Source of the DNA: Silene conica
Lineage: Eukaryota; Streptophyta; Magnoliopsida; Caryophyllales; Caryophyllaceae
Direction: 5' to 3'
Assembly: GCA_029255685.2 (NCBI GenBank)
Contig: CM055319.2
Coordinates: 22,600,247-22,664,246 of the forward strand
DNA: 64,000 nucleotides
The first letter of the stretch is position 1. Each line of letters opens with the position of its first letter. A program made the translations under genes and the position numbers. This document shows positions 45,376 through 54,843 of this stretch, one piece after another. Under the pieces are notes generated by a model. That model searched no databases. It had not been told where the DNA came from and saw only the letters and a list, made by a program, of their open reading frames with translations.

Positions 45376-45774
45376 TCCTAGAAATCTAATTACTAACTAT
45401 ACTCATCATCCAATTTTCCCCAATTTCTAACCCTAATCACAATAACACCCAATTTTTTTCCAATTAACTAACTAAAAACATCCTAAAAACATCTTAATAA
45501 TCTAATTACTAACTAAAATCATCATCCAATTTTTCCCAATTTCTAACCCTAATCACAATAACACCCAATTTTTTTTCAATTCACTAACTAAAAACATCCT
45601 AAAATCATCCTAATAATCTAATTACTAACTAAAATCATCATTCAATTTTCCCCAATTTCTAACCCTAATCACAATAACACCCAATTTTTTTTCAATTCAC
45701 TAACTAAAAGCATCCTAAAAGCATCCTAATAAGCTAATTACTAACTAAAAGCATCCTAATAAGCTAATTACTAA
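45376..45774. repeat. 116-bp minisatellite inside CACTA
   Basis: About three copies of a unit of roughly 116 bp, marked by AATTTCTAACCCTAATCACA at 45422, 45538 and 45654. A 30-bp sub-repeat (ACTAAAAGCATCCTAATAAG) is doubled at the right edge. It is non-coding and lies between the subterminal region and the transposase start. Confidence 0.8.
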
Positions 45775-46014
45775 CAACATTTGTGAATTACAATAATACT
45801 ATAAAGGGATTCAATAAAGTTATTAAATCGACTCAAACCTGAAAAACTAGTGTGAGGGAGATGAACGGCGGTAGTGGGTGGTCCGGTGGCGTTGCGGTGG
45901 TGGTGTTCCGGTAGTCGACGGTGGTAGTGGGTAAGGGAGGAATTTGCGTTTTTTTTTTAAGAAACTAATGATAATGAACGAATGACGGGAGGAAGGAGTT
46001 TGGAAAAAGTATAC

Positions 46015-46262
46015 AGACGTTTAGCGACCGATAACGGTCGCTAAATTAGCGACTGATTTCGGTCGCTAAAATTAGCGACCGTTATCGGTCGCTAAATTGG
46101 CGCAATGGTACTTTTTGGATTCCCGCGGATTTTTTAGGATAACATTGGGATAGGGTTTTGGTCGCTAAATTTAGCGACCGACAGCGGTCACCCGCTTTTT
46201 TTTTTCGATCGCTAATTAGCGATTACCTTTGCGGTGGCAGGTTTAGTCGCTATCTAGGGTAA
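46015..46262. repeat. CACTA subterminal repeats, right end
   Basis: Copies of TTAGCGACCG/CGGTCGCTAA in alternating orientation mirror 39142-39525. They lie next to the terminal TTGTAGTG. Confidence 0.88.
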
Positions 46263-47133
46263 TTCTTGTAGTGATTCAAGGTGTATTATCATCCATCAAA
46301 TGCTACTTAAACCAACATGAATCTCCTCTTAATTTATCATAACAATATGTGAAATTCAATTAAGAAATAAGAACAATGGTGCTAGCAACCTAAAGCACCC
46401 AAAACTCATGTGAAAATCAACCACAATGACAATGAACAATAAACAATAAACAACCAATTTACCAAAAAGATCATACTCTTGTCCTAACTACCACATAAAC
46501 TCAATCTTTGACAAATAAAATCGAGAAAACCATCAAGGTTACCTTCTTGCTTGAGCTCTAGTCCAACCTCTCGTCGATTTCATAGGAATCGCCCTCCGGA
46601 TCACTCGTCTCAAAACCTACAACCAAAGTAAGTGTTAGAGTGGAAAAACTAGACTTTGAATGTTAAACTAGGGTTTTCGAATTATGGATGAACGGAAGGG
46701 AAACGTATAATTTATTACTTAAAAAGGAGGAGAAGGAGAAGAGGAGAAGAATGACGCAAAAATCACAAGAAACCGATTAGGAATGAGCAAGTTATGTTGA
46801 TTTCAAGCTTGAAACTTTTTAGAAGAAAAATGGTGTTTTTAAGAGGGAGGCCAAATCTGAAATGTGAAATGAGGAAGGAGGTAAATGAGGGTTTTATGTG
46901 GGTTTAAAAACACAAACACAAGTTATTTGACCCATTTTCGAATATAACACATATAAATAGTTTTTGAGACGGGATTTGTTAGAAACAAAGCCTTAAGGTT
47001 ACTATACTTAAGACTTGAAATAAATATTTCCGGAATATTTATTACTCCTTAAAAATTATAATTGCTCTAAAATAAGATTTAAATTTGAAAAATAAATAAT
47101 AAATTCCAAGGCGGGAATTTCGTGGGTGTTACA

Positions 47134-49243
47134 ATAATTATAAAAATCAATAAAAACCTCATTCGTTACTGATATTAATCAGACATTAAAATCACGAAGT
47201 CGATTTGAAAATATAGGTATATATATACATATACTCACAACAAATTCTAAATATACTAATGTTTCACTCTTATAGAAAAGCTAAAAGAAAATACACAATA
47301 AAATCATAACCATTATACCTAACAATATTCATAAATCTAAACGCGGTAAAGATCATTTTAAGATCAACTACGGAGATACCTTATACTTCATATTAACAAG
47401 AACTAGCTTAAAATTTTGAGAAATTTAAGTTAAAATAGGGTGAAAGGAATAGATAAATAAACCCATAATGATAATTAGAGTGAAAAGGAAATTTGAATTT
47501 CATTGAATGAATTTGGCAAGGTAATAAGAGAGCAGGTGAGTTTAGGATACTGTGAGGCCGAGTGAAAAAGAATATTGGTTAATTGTGGGTCTGTTGTGGT
47601 TATTTATAATATAGATTAAATAAATATGGTTTTAATGCGTTAAGTGATTGCAGATTTGGATCGTTTGGACTAAACTTTGATTATTCACAGATTAGTGACG
47701 TAGCTCACTCAATGAGCGCATTTTTCACTATTAATGATTTTGGAAAGACGTCTTTTAGTGAAGACATTTTTCTTAATTAAAACGAGAGTATTTGTCTTCA
47801 ATTTAAGACAAGTTAAGTAATTAGAATAAAACAAAAGTATAAGACATTAAATGCAAATATTTGTCTTATTTGTTCAAGTGATATGATATTTGACACGCTT
47901 TAATGTTACAGAAATGTCGGTCTTAATGAAGACTAACTTATCGATGAATCTATTAAGAGACCATTTTCTTCATACTCAGTTACCCCTTGAAAAATATTGC
48001 TAGCGAATAAATTAACTAAAAATTTACATAAATTAACTTGAAAGCTCTTTTTTTAAAAACAAAAATTATTCCGTTTAAAGCTTTAAGTTCTCACGCGTTC
48101 TCATTTAAGTTCGTCTTACTTAAGACGATCTCCCATAAGTTATATTTGACTTAAATAAAGTTGAAACTAATAAAATTTGTGAGTATTTTGAATATCGTAC
48201 GAAATAATTTAAAAAAACCAACCGGTGCATTTTCGAGTATTTGTTATGTTTTAGATTAGTTATACACTTTATTTGTAACATACTCGACATCGAATGATTA
48301 CGATTAGCAGGTTAAATTATTATGTAAGTGAATTTCCAATTATTGATTTATTTATATTTATATTGTCACAACATTGAACATTTAATCACACTCAATTATA
48401 TGTTTATGTATTTAATGATAACGTATGTTATTATGACCGGTGCATTTTTTTTTGACGGGATTATAAAAATTAATCAATAAATAAATAAATTAGATAAAAA
48501 AAACTATTACAAATTCGGAAACCAAGTCCTTTGGTTCCTAGAACTTCAAATGACACGCTTCCCAAGAAAACACCATTTTGTCGGAACACCTTTCCGAATG
48601 ATACCGTCTTGAAAGAACTCCGGGAGAAATAAAATTACATAACTTTTCTACTCTATACTTGATAAAAAGAAAAACTAAAACGGAAAATTAAAAGTGATAC
48701 GAGATCACAAAATTACAACTGAATCGGTATTCTCATATATTTCGGGAATTACTGATTAAAATTAAGGTCATACTAAGTAAAAATTACATGATTCAAAATT
48801 ATATAAAACAAAATATGACAATCATATTAAAAATGCAGCATTAAAATATGTATACACATGCTAAGTTTAATGTCAAATCGCATTAATCGAGCAAATATCG
48901 TATATTTGGTTGCAGTTTTACGGATATGCGTGATTATAACTTCTTAAAATCACATTTATATTACATAAATCAAATTTGAACCACCGCCCCCCAAACCTCC
49001 TGAGCCATAAAAGAGCGGATCGGTATATCCGCTTCATCCGCCGAGATTTTTTTGAAACATTTTGTAAAACTTCTCTGAATAGGGTTTGTTTTAAAGGAAC
49101 CAACAATATTAATAGCAACGTTTTTAAAAAAAAATACCTTGATAACGGTTGGTAAAATCTGAATTATACGAAATAGCAATTCTAAAAAAAACTTATGCAA
49201 ATCTAAACTACAAATCAGCTCAGTCGAAACTAAATGATTAGCC
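47134..49243. other. intergenic, AT-rich, no gene recognised
   Basis: About 2.1 kb right of the nested stack. Short frames occur but none shows a protein family; the longest, on minus at about 48970-49245, begins with ATG but has low-complexity hydrophobic content. The stretch 47750-48140 has AAGACG/CGTCTT inverted motifs typical of old MITE ends, too eroded to delimit. Confidence 0.5.
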
Positions 49244-49249
49244 ATGAAC

Positions 49250-49303
49250 CCATATCATATTCCAAATCAAAGTCTTCCCATATCATATTCCAAATCAAAG
49301 TCT
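49250..49303. repeat. 27-bp tandem duplication upstream of NYN gene
   Basis: Two adjacent copies of CCATATCATATTCCAAATCA plus seven bases, differing at one or two positions. They lie about 290 bp before the NYN start codon, in its likely promoter or 5' UTR. Confidence 0.85.
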
Positions 49304-49587
49304 ACCGAACCATTTTCCAAACTTCATCTCATGCTCTCTATCTACTCTATTCATCCAACTAAACTTCAACCCTTTGTTTCTCTGATTTTGAGCACCACAA
49401 TCATACCAATCATTTGTAAGTACTCTATTCCTTCAAATCAAGCTTTTTATTATTTGAATTTCTCTAACACAATCATCAGAATAATAATAATAGTAATAAT
49501 AATAATAATAATTGCTTACTTCACTTAATCATCCTTGAGCAAATTTATGGAATTCATTCAAATTTGAATCCACGACAATCATAGCAA

Positions 49588-50754
49588 ATGATAATACCAC
49601 TCCAAATTCCAGCAGTTTCAACAACAATTCCTGTTTCAATCTTCCAAATAAAACCCACAAAATATTTCATCTCATTCAATCCAAAACCCACCAAAACTGT
49701 CACCCCAATTCAATGCCAAACACCTTACAATAACAACCCAAATGCGTATGACATTGATATGGTCCAAGATAAGCATGGCATTTACATCCCTAAACAAAAT
49801 AAGGTAGTTGTGTTATGGGACTTGGACAATAAACCTCCTAGGGGTCCGCCCTATGAAGCCGCCGTCTCGCTGAGAACGGCGGCCTCTAGGTTGGGAGAGG
49901 TGGTGGAGATTTCCGCTTATGCCAACCGCCACGCTTTCTCGCATTTGCCGACCTGGGTGATGGACGAAAGGCGAGAAAGGCGGCGGTTGGACTTTTTAGA
50001 GAGGAAAGGAGTTAGTGTTCCGTCTCAAGCTTATACTTGTAAAGTGTGTGGTAGGAAGTGTAAGACTAATTTAGATTTGAAGAAACATTTTAAGCAATTA
50101 CATGAGAGGGAAAGGCAGAAGAAGTTGAGTAGGATGAGGCAATTGAAGGGTAAGAAAAGGCAAAAGTTTAAGGAGAGGTATTTGGAGAAAGGGGGTAAGT
50201 TTGAGGAGGCGGCCAGGGAGTTGATTAATCCCAAAGTTGGGTATGGGTTGGATAGGGAATTGAGGCGAGCTGGAGTGTTTGTTAAGACGGTTGAGGATAA
50301 GCCACAGGCGGCGGATTGGGCGTTGAAGAGGCAAATGATGCATAGTATGAGTAGGGGGATTGATTGGTTGGTTTTGGTTTCAGATGATTCCGATTTTAGG
50401 GAGATGATTAGGAAGGCGAGGGAAGCCAATTTGGGGACTGTTGTGGTTGGGGATATGGATAGGGCTTTGGGGAGCTATGCTGATTTGTGGGTGTCGTGGC
50501 GTGGGGTGGAGAATGGGGAGGTGAGTGATAAGGATTTGGTGGCTAAGAGGAGGGTTGAGGGAGACAATGATTGGGGGAAAGATGATGAGTTATTTTCCAT
50601 GTCCAGTTTTGAGGAGGAGGGTGTTGATACTGGGAGTGTTGGGAAGTTTTCAGCTTTTTCTGAAGGTGAAGAGGATGACGAGTGGGAAGTCGATGACGAG
50701 TTTGATGAGGGCTCAGATTTTGATGATGATGATGATGAATTCGAGGAAGAATGA
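49588..50754 (+). CDS. NYN-domain protein with C2H2 zinc finger, probably organellar RNase
   Basis: A 388-residue intronless frame. Residues 1-45 are Ser/Thr/Lys-rich without acidic residues, like an organelle transit peptide. The NYN (PIN-like nuclease) fold is in two parts: VVVLWDLDNKPP (73-84, with the expected metal-binding Asp) and AYANRHAFSHLP, then DWLVLVSDDSDF (259-270) and LGTVVVGD. Between them is a C2H2 finger at 151-172 (C-x2-C-x12-H-x4-H) followed by a highly basic helix (173-205). The C-terminus (356-388) is a run of Asp/Glu. Plant NYN proteins are annotated as putative endonucleases, and some process mitochondrial RNA; RNA cleavage here is inferred. GC-richer, coding-like composition and a full domain support a real gene. 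The exact orthologue is not identified. Confidence 0.88.
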   Translation: MIIPLQIPAVSTTIPVSIFQIKPTKYFISFNPKPTKTVTPIQCQTPYNNNPNAYDIDMVQDKHGIYIPKQNKVVVLWDLDNKPPRGPPYEAAVSLRTAASRLGEVVEISAYANRHAFSHLPTWVMDERRERRRLDFLERKGVSVPSQAYTCKVCGRKCKTNLDLKKHFKQLHERERQKKLSRMRQLKGKKRQKFKERYLEKGGKFEEAARELINPKVGYGLDRELRRAGVFVKTVEDKPQAADWALKRQMMHSMSRGIDWLVLVSDDSDFREMIRKAREANLGTVVVGDMDRALGSYADLWVSWRGVENGEVSDKDLVAKRRVEGDNDWGKDDELFSMSSFEEEGVDTGSVGKFSAFSEGEEDDEWEVDDEFDEGSDFDDDDDEFEEE

Positions 50755-51363
50755 TATGTTTTCACCAACTGCACTTATTCATCGGACTGCAGTGGTGTTC
50801 TTGAAAGTATATCAGTAAAGAGTGGGTATGCAAAATGGTCCTTCATTCATGGATTAAACTTGCACCGGTTGCTCTTCTAAAGGATTCTTTGAAATTGCAA
50901 GCATAACTGCTAGCTGTGCTGCTAACACAGCTTATCGATCTAAATATAACTTGCTTCTTGTTCTTGTCTGCATGGTATGCTGTTCCAGTTTTAATCTTCA
51001 TTGATTAATTATGAGCTCATTGTTATAGAGAACTATTAGAACTGCCTTTTCCAGGTTTCTGTCAACCCTCAACCCGGCTGTATATTAAACATTCTTATGG
51101 GTATAATTTTGGACCTGATCCTTGTTTAGTTTCAATCCGTTCACTCATTTTTATTCAGGAATAGATCATATGGATATTAGCTTTGGTGTTCTCCTGGCTT
51201 AATATAGTTTCCTCAAACAAGCAATGGCAGCTGGATCAAACTCGTCAGAGAGTAAACCAACGTAGTTCCTCATTGTTATGCCTTTATGTCAGCTACGCCG
51301 TGCTCTCTCTTTGGACACCCACCTCCTGAAGTTCGGCAAAGGCAAGTAGGCAACCCACATTTG
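50755..51363 (+). other. 3' flank of NYN gene
   Basis: Presumed 3' UTR and downstream sequence, AT-rich, with no recognisable coding sequence. Confidence 0.45.
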
Positions 51364-51364
51364 A

Positions 51365-51890
51365 TTACGAGTTCGTTTGTAGTGCATTGGTGTGTCCTAA
51401 TCTTAAGAGCATGAGACACACGATGGGATATACAGGTGGGATACGTGATCTATAATTTTTCCCTTGTGAATAAAAGTGAAGAACCTTATATTCTTTGTTG
51501 ATGGGGTCAAACCCTAGGAGGCATGTCCATGAAAATCGGTCAGAATGAAGCCTGGTACTATCTTCGACTTGGTTCGAAGAAAGTGAAATGCTTTCACTAG
51601 TGGTAAGATCAAAGATGTATTTACACAGGGGGGAAATCATAAGATTGCTTTAGACTATCGTCAAGTTAAGTTGAAGGACGTGAAATGCTTTCACAAGTGC
51701 TAAGAATGTAGAGGTATATGTGTCGTTTCTCATGGCTATCGTGATATAAGCAAATTAGCCCTTGCACAATATTTGTGGTGCTATTATTGTCATATGGAAT
51801 GCAGGGTTCTAGAACACTTAACGTACTTTCTTCATACCAATTATGCACACGAGGCACTGGTGGGTCATCAATGTAGGTGTTACCAAAACA
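51365..51890 (-). pseudogene. F-box-associated domain remnant
   Basis: Two minus-strand frames carry fragments typical of plant F-box-associated proteins: NIVQGLICLYHDSHEKRHIYLY with ...CESISRPS (about 51666-51857), and KYIFDLTTSESISLSSN with LLGFDPINKEYKVLHFY (about 51365-51640). The two parts share a repeated segment (plus-strand GTGAAATGCTTTCAC at about 51588 and 51681), suggesting a local duplication. No F-box motif or start is visible upstream and a stop separates the parts. F-box genes are numerous and decay often in plants, so this is most likely a relic. Confidence 0.55.
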
Positions 51891-52155
51891 CCACCACCTT
51901 CTCTAGTATAAGAACAGGTATTATGCAACTCCGTAAAAATAGGATTTTTTTGGCAGCGGTAAAGAAAGACATACTACTTAAAGTTTGGACAAATTACGCC
52001 CTTAGTACACTTATAAGTGAACATCACTTCGATACAACTATTAAACACTAGTAAAAGACCAAGTTGGTGGAGTACGAAATAGTGGACGCAAGTCTCCTTA
52101 TCGTTGTTATGTTAGCAGCTAACATTTCATGAAAACCCCTAATACCTCTGAGTTG

Positions 52156-52295
52156 CGGAGTGACGAGGGCGTTGTGCACTTACGCCACAAAAGCGTAGAA
52201 AGGGATGGTGGATGACAGACAACAACGGAGTGACGAGGTTGTTGTGCACTTACGCCACAAGAGTGTAGAAATGGATGGTGGATGACAGACAACAT
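52156..52295. repeat. 70-bp tandem duplication
   Basis: Two adjacent copies of a 70-bp unit, each beginning CGGAGTGACGAGG and ending GGATGACAGACAACA, differing at about four positions. No coding meaning is seen. Confidence 0.8.
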
Positions 52296-53175
52296 GCTGC
52301 CTCCGACGGAGCATGAGCTACTACACCAAGACGAACGAACTCTACAGTCACACGTACGACGGATCATCAAACCCAACAAAGATAGAACCTGCATCAAAGG
52401 ATTCCCCTCGACCAATCTTCTGTTCATTAATGCATTGGAGCACCGTCGACCGACGAATCCAACTCGAACCAGACATCAATCTTCATAAAACTCATTTATT
52501 CTACCTAAAAACACCTCAAGGATACAGGGACACGACACCCAAAATATCCTCAAAAAGACAGATAAGGCCAACACCCCGATGATAAAGGGACACACCTAAA
52601 TCATACGTGAAGATGCAACTAGACTTATTTTACGACACGATAAACCGGAAAAAACCAACAAATGGGACTTGGAAACCACCATATCCTAACCAACCAAAAA
52701 CCACAACTACACCCGACTCGACCCTACCACATCCCTCACAACGGAATGAACCCCAATCCCGAAACCTCCCACCAACCTAAATAGGACGGACACCAACCTC
52801 ACCCACAAAACGACATAACACAACAAAACTAGAAAAAAAACCACAGGCCAAACAACACCAAAAAAAACCAACCATCAAAGGACACACATATCACCAGACG
52901 AAACCTCCCAGGACCACCGTCTTACATGCGAAACCACCAACAAAGACACACAGGACAAGAGACCGAATCATTGGGGGATCACCAAACGGTCCCAAACAAA
53001 CCCGGAGAGGTAAGCTCAATAACAAACACGACAAGGACAAAGGACCGATTGGTGGGGGGAAATGGGGGGGATCACCAATCGGTCCCAAAACAGACCCAAA
53101 ATGCAACGCTCAGCAAAAACAAGTAGACTAAGGACCAAATGATAAGGGAAAAAGAAGGGATCATCAATCGGTCAA
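52296..53175. other. strand-asymmetric A+C-rich segment
   Basis: For about 650 bp (roughly 52480-53130) the plus strand is very rich in A and C and poor in T. Inside it are inverted pairs of ACCGATTGGTG/CACCAATCGGT and the repeated GGGATCACCAA near 52975-53090. It has no coding frame that I recognise. It might be the untranslated part of an unknown element, read on minus. Confidence 0.4.
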
Positions 53176-53179
53176 AACC

Positions 53180-53999
53180 AACCTTAACTGTTAAACAATC
53201 TTAACAATCCAATTCAAGATTTAAAACATTTGCAGCAATTAAATATAGAGACATCGATAGAAAATAAATAGCGCATACAATCTAGTTACACTTAATATAT
53301 TTATGTGAATTGCTTCTAAGAACTAATACTAATGTATCTCGTTCAATATAAATTCCTAGTCGTTACTAGTGTAAAGTTAACCAATAAATCTTATTCAATT
53401 AACAATACTAACGGTAAAATGAATAAATTAATCACTAGTTGCACACCTATATCAATTATAAATCAACATTCATATAATTAAGAACACGCAATTGTCAATA
53501 ATCAAGAAGAGAAATTAAAACATTCAAACTCACAATTGTAAAAAGAGTGCTTCAATTGCTCGAATCCAAGAAAAGGAATTAGTTACACATAGTCTTGAAA
53601 ATACGAATAATAGGGTTTTTGTCTCAAAGCTGCGAACTAATCTTTCTAAAACTTAAAATAAAATCTTATATAGTAATTAGGTAAAAACTAAAATCTGAAC
53701 AAATGTTAGTCGCGCCTCGGTCGCGCGCAGGTTGCGCATCAGGCTGTCACCCTCCTACTTCTTCCTTTGCGCGCTCGATTAGTGCACCTTAAGCGCACAC
53801 GTCTCAGGTCTCTTCATAGGTATTTGGGCCCATCTATCCCCGGACTTAGAATCTGCCACAAACACTGTAAAACCGGACCAATAGCTAATCAAGGCTAGCT
53901 AACAAGTAACCTACAATTAAGCTTCATATAACACCACTTAAAACCAACAAAATCACATTAACTTCGTCCATTTAACTCCGACTAAATGAGTCGCATCAG
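53180..53999 (-). mobile_element. truncated LTR, Athila/Tat-like
   Basis: On minus it starts TGATGCGACTCATTTAG, a typical Athila/Tat LTR start. It runs through a GC-rich stretch (GCGCGACCGAGGCGCG) to a TATA box CTATATAAG (53665-53673) and a T-rich leader, then fades near 53180. The other end, PBS and a TSD are not found, so it is a fragment or decayed solo LTR. Confidence 0.5.
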
Positions 54000-54029
54000 C
54001 CGTTTACCAAGCACCCCTAATCTCTCTTA

Positions 54030-54780
54030 AGATGGATAGGTCTATACTTGTCAAATGTTGACCTGATAAAAAACTCGACCAACCCCACCTGTTTTTTCAC
54101 GATCAACAGCTGAAAATTTCGACCCGGTGACCCGTTTGATCTGAACCCAAAATGATCCGTTATTATAGGGTCGAGACCTAACCCGAACAAATGGACCCGT
54201 TGAGTCAGAGGTAAATCAAGAATTTTATTAAAATATTAATATTTATATATTATATTAAAAAAATAGTTAATTTTTTTTATTACTTAAAAATACAAATACA
54301 ATTAAGAAGTCAATATTATATACTCCCTCTGTCCCGGTTATTTTTTATCGTATTCCATTTTCTGGGGTGTCTTAGTCAATTGTTGTCCTTTCTATTTTAA
54401 GAATGAAATTGATGACTAATTTGATCATTTATACTTAATTTGGTTCATTTGTCATTGGTCTGTCCTCTTTTCTTGGTCTCTGTGCCAAAACGAAGGACAA
54501 CAATTGACCCGACCGGGATAGAGGAAGTATGACTTTTATAATATTTAATAATAAAATAATTATTTTTAAAAAACATTTTAATAATTATATCAATATAATT
54601 AATGTAAACATTGAATATGATTAAACTATTGATTTTGAATATGTTTTTTTTAAAAAGTATGTTTTATGAAAAAAATCATTATAAAAAAGGCGTGAAAAAT
54701 TATTTCTTGACTTCTATTCTAACCCTATGCCAATTCGTATGATCGTATCCGTCCAACCCGTTTGACAGGTCTAGATAGGT
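54030..54780. mobile_element. degenerate hAT-like non-autonomous element
   Basis: The right end reads CGTTTGACAGGTCTAG, whose complement resembles the common plant hAT end TAGACCTGTCAAACG. The left end has a weak match (AGGTCTATACTTGTCAAATG). Subterminal GACCCGTTTG/ACCCGAAC words are typical. I could not find a clean 8-bp duplication, so boundaries are approximate. A Stowaway MITE has inserted within it. Confidence 0.35.
54323..54527. mobile_element. Stowaway MITE
   Basis: 205 bp with ends CTCCCTCTGTCCCGG and CCGGGATAGAGGAAG and a TA duplication on both sides (54321-54322 and 54528-54529). These are the hallmark ends of Tc1/mariner-derived Stowaway MITEs. Confidence 0.88.
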
Positions 54781-54843
54781 CGGTTCAAGAAAGACGGAAT
54801 GTGTAAATGAAAGAGAAATAGGAACATACAACGGATGTACTAT

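Larger units (their letters stand above)
39111..46273 (-). mobile_element. CACTA (En/Spm) DNA transposon
   Basis: 7163 bp, with ends CACTACAA and TTGTAGTG and a 3-bp target duplication ATT (39108-39110 and 46274-46276), all diagnostic of CACTA. Subterminal regions (39142-39525 and 46015-46262) are packed with TTAGCGACCGA-type repeats in both orientations, the expected transposase-binding sites. It carries the two standard genes on minus, a TNP2-like transposase (41452-44840) and a TnpA-like protein (39755-41330). The transposase has a stop and frameshifts, so this copy is probably immobile on its own but may still respond to transposase in trans. Confidence 0.95.
36582..47133 (-). repeat. gypsy-2 5' LTR, split by hAT and CACTA insertions
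   Basis: On minus it begins TGTAACACCCACGAAAT (47133) and ends GGGGGTTCACA (36582). Removing the hAT and CACTA insertions leaves about 2.45 kb. It shares with the gypsy-1 LTR the ends, the stretch around GAACGCCGTCAGG and the ATAACC hairpins, so the two families are related. The 3' LTR and the rest of the element lie left of the window, so its TSD cannot be checked. The sequence just right of it is ATAAT. Confidence 0.82.

Noticed and set aside
48970..49245. 91-residue minus-strand ORF starting with ATG upstream of the NYN gene
   Set aside because: No recognisable domain, biased composition, and it overlaps the NYN upstream region; not enough to call a gene.
49244..49528. 94-residue plus-strand ORF before the NYN gene
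   Set aside because: It includes a 27-bp tandem duplication and ends in an (ATA)n isoleucine run; better explained as 5' flank or leader.
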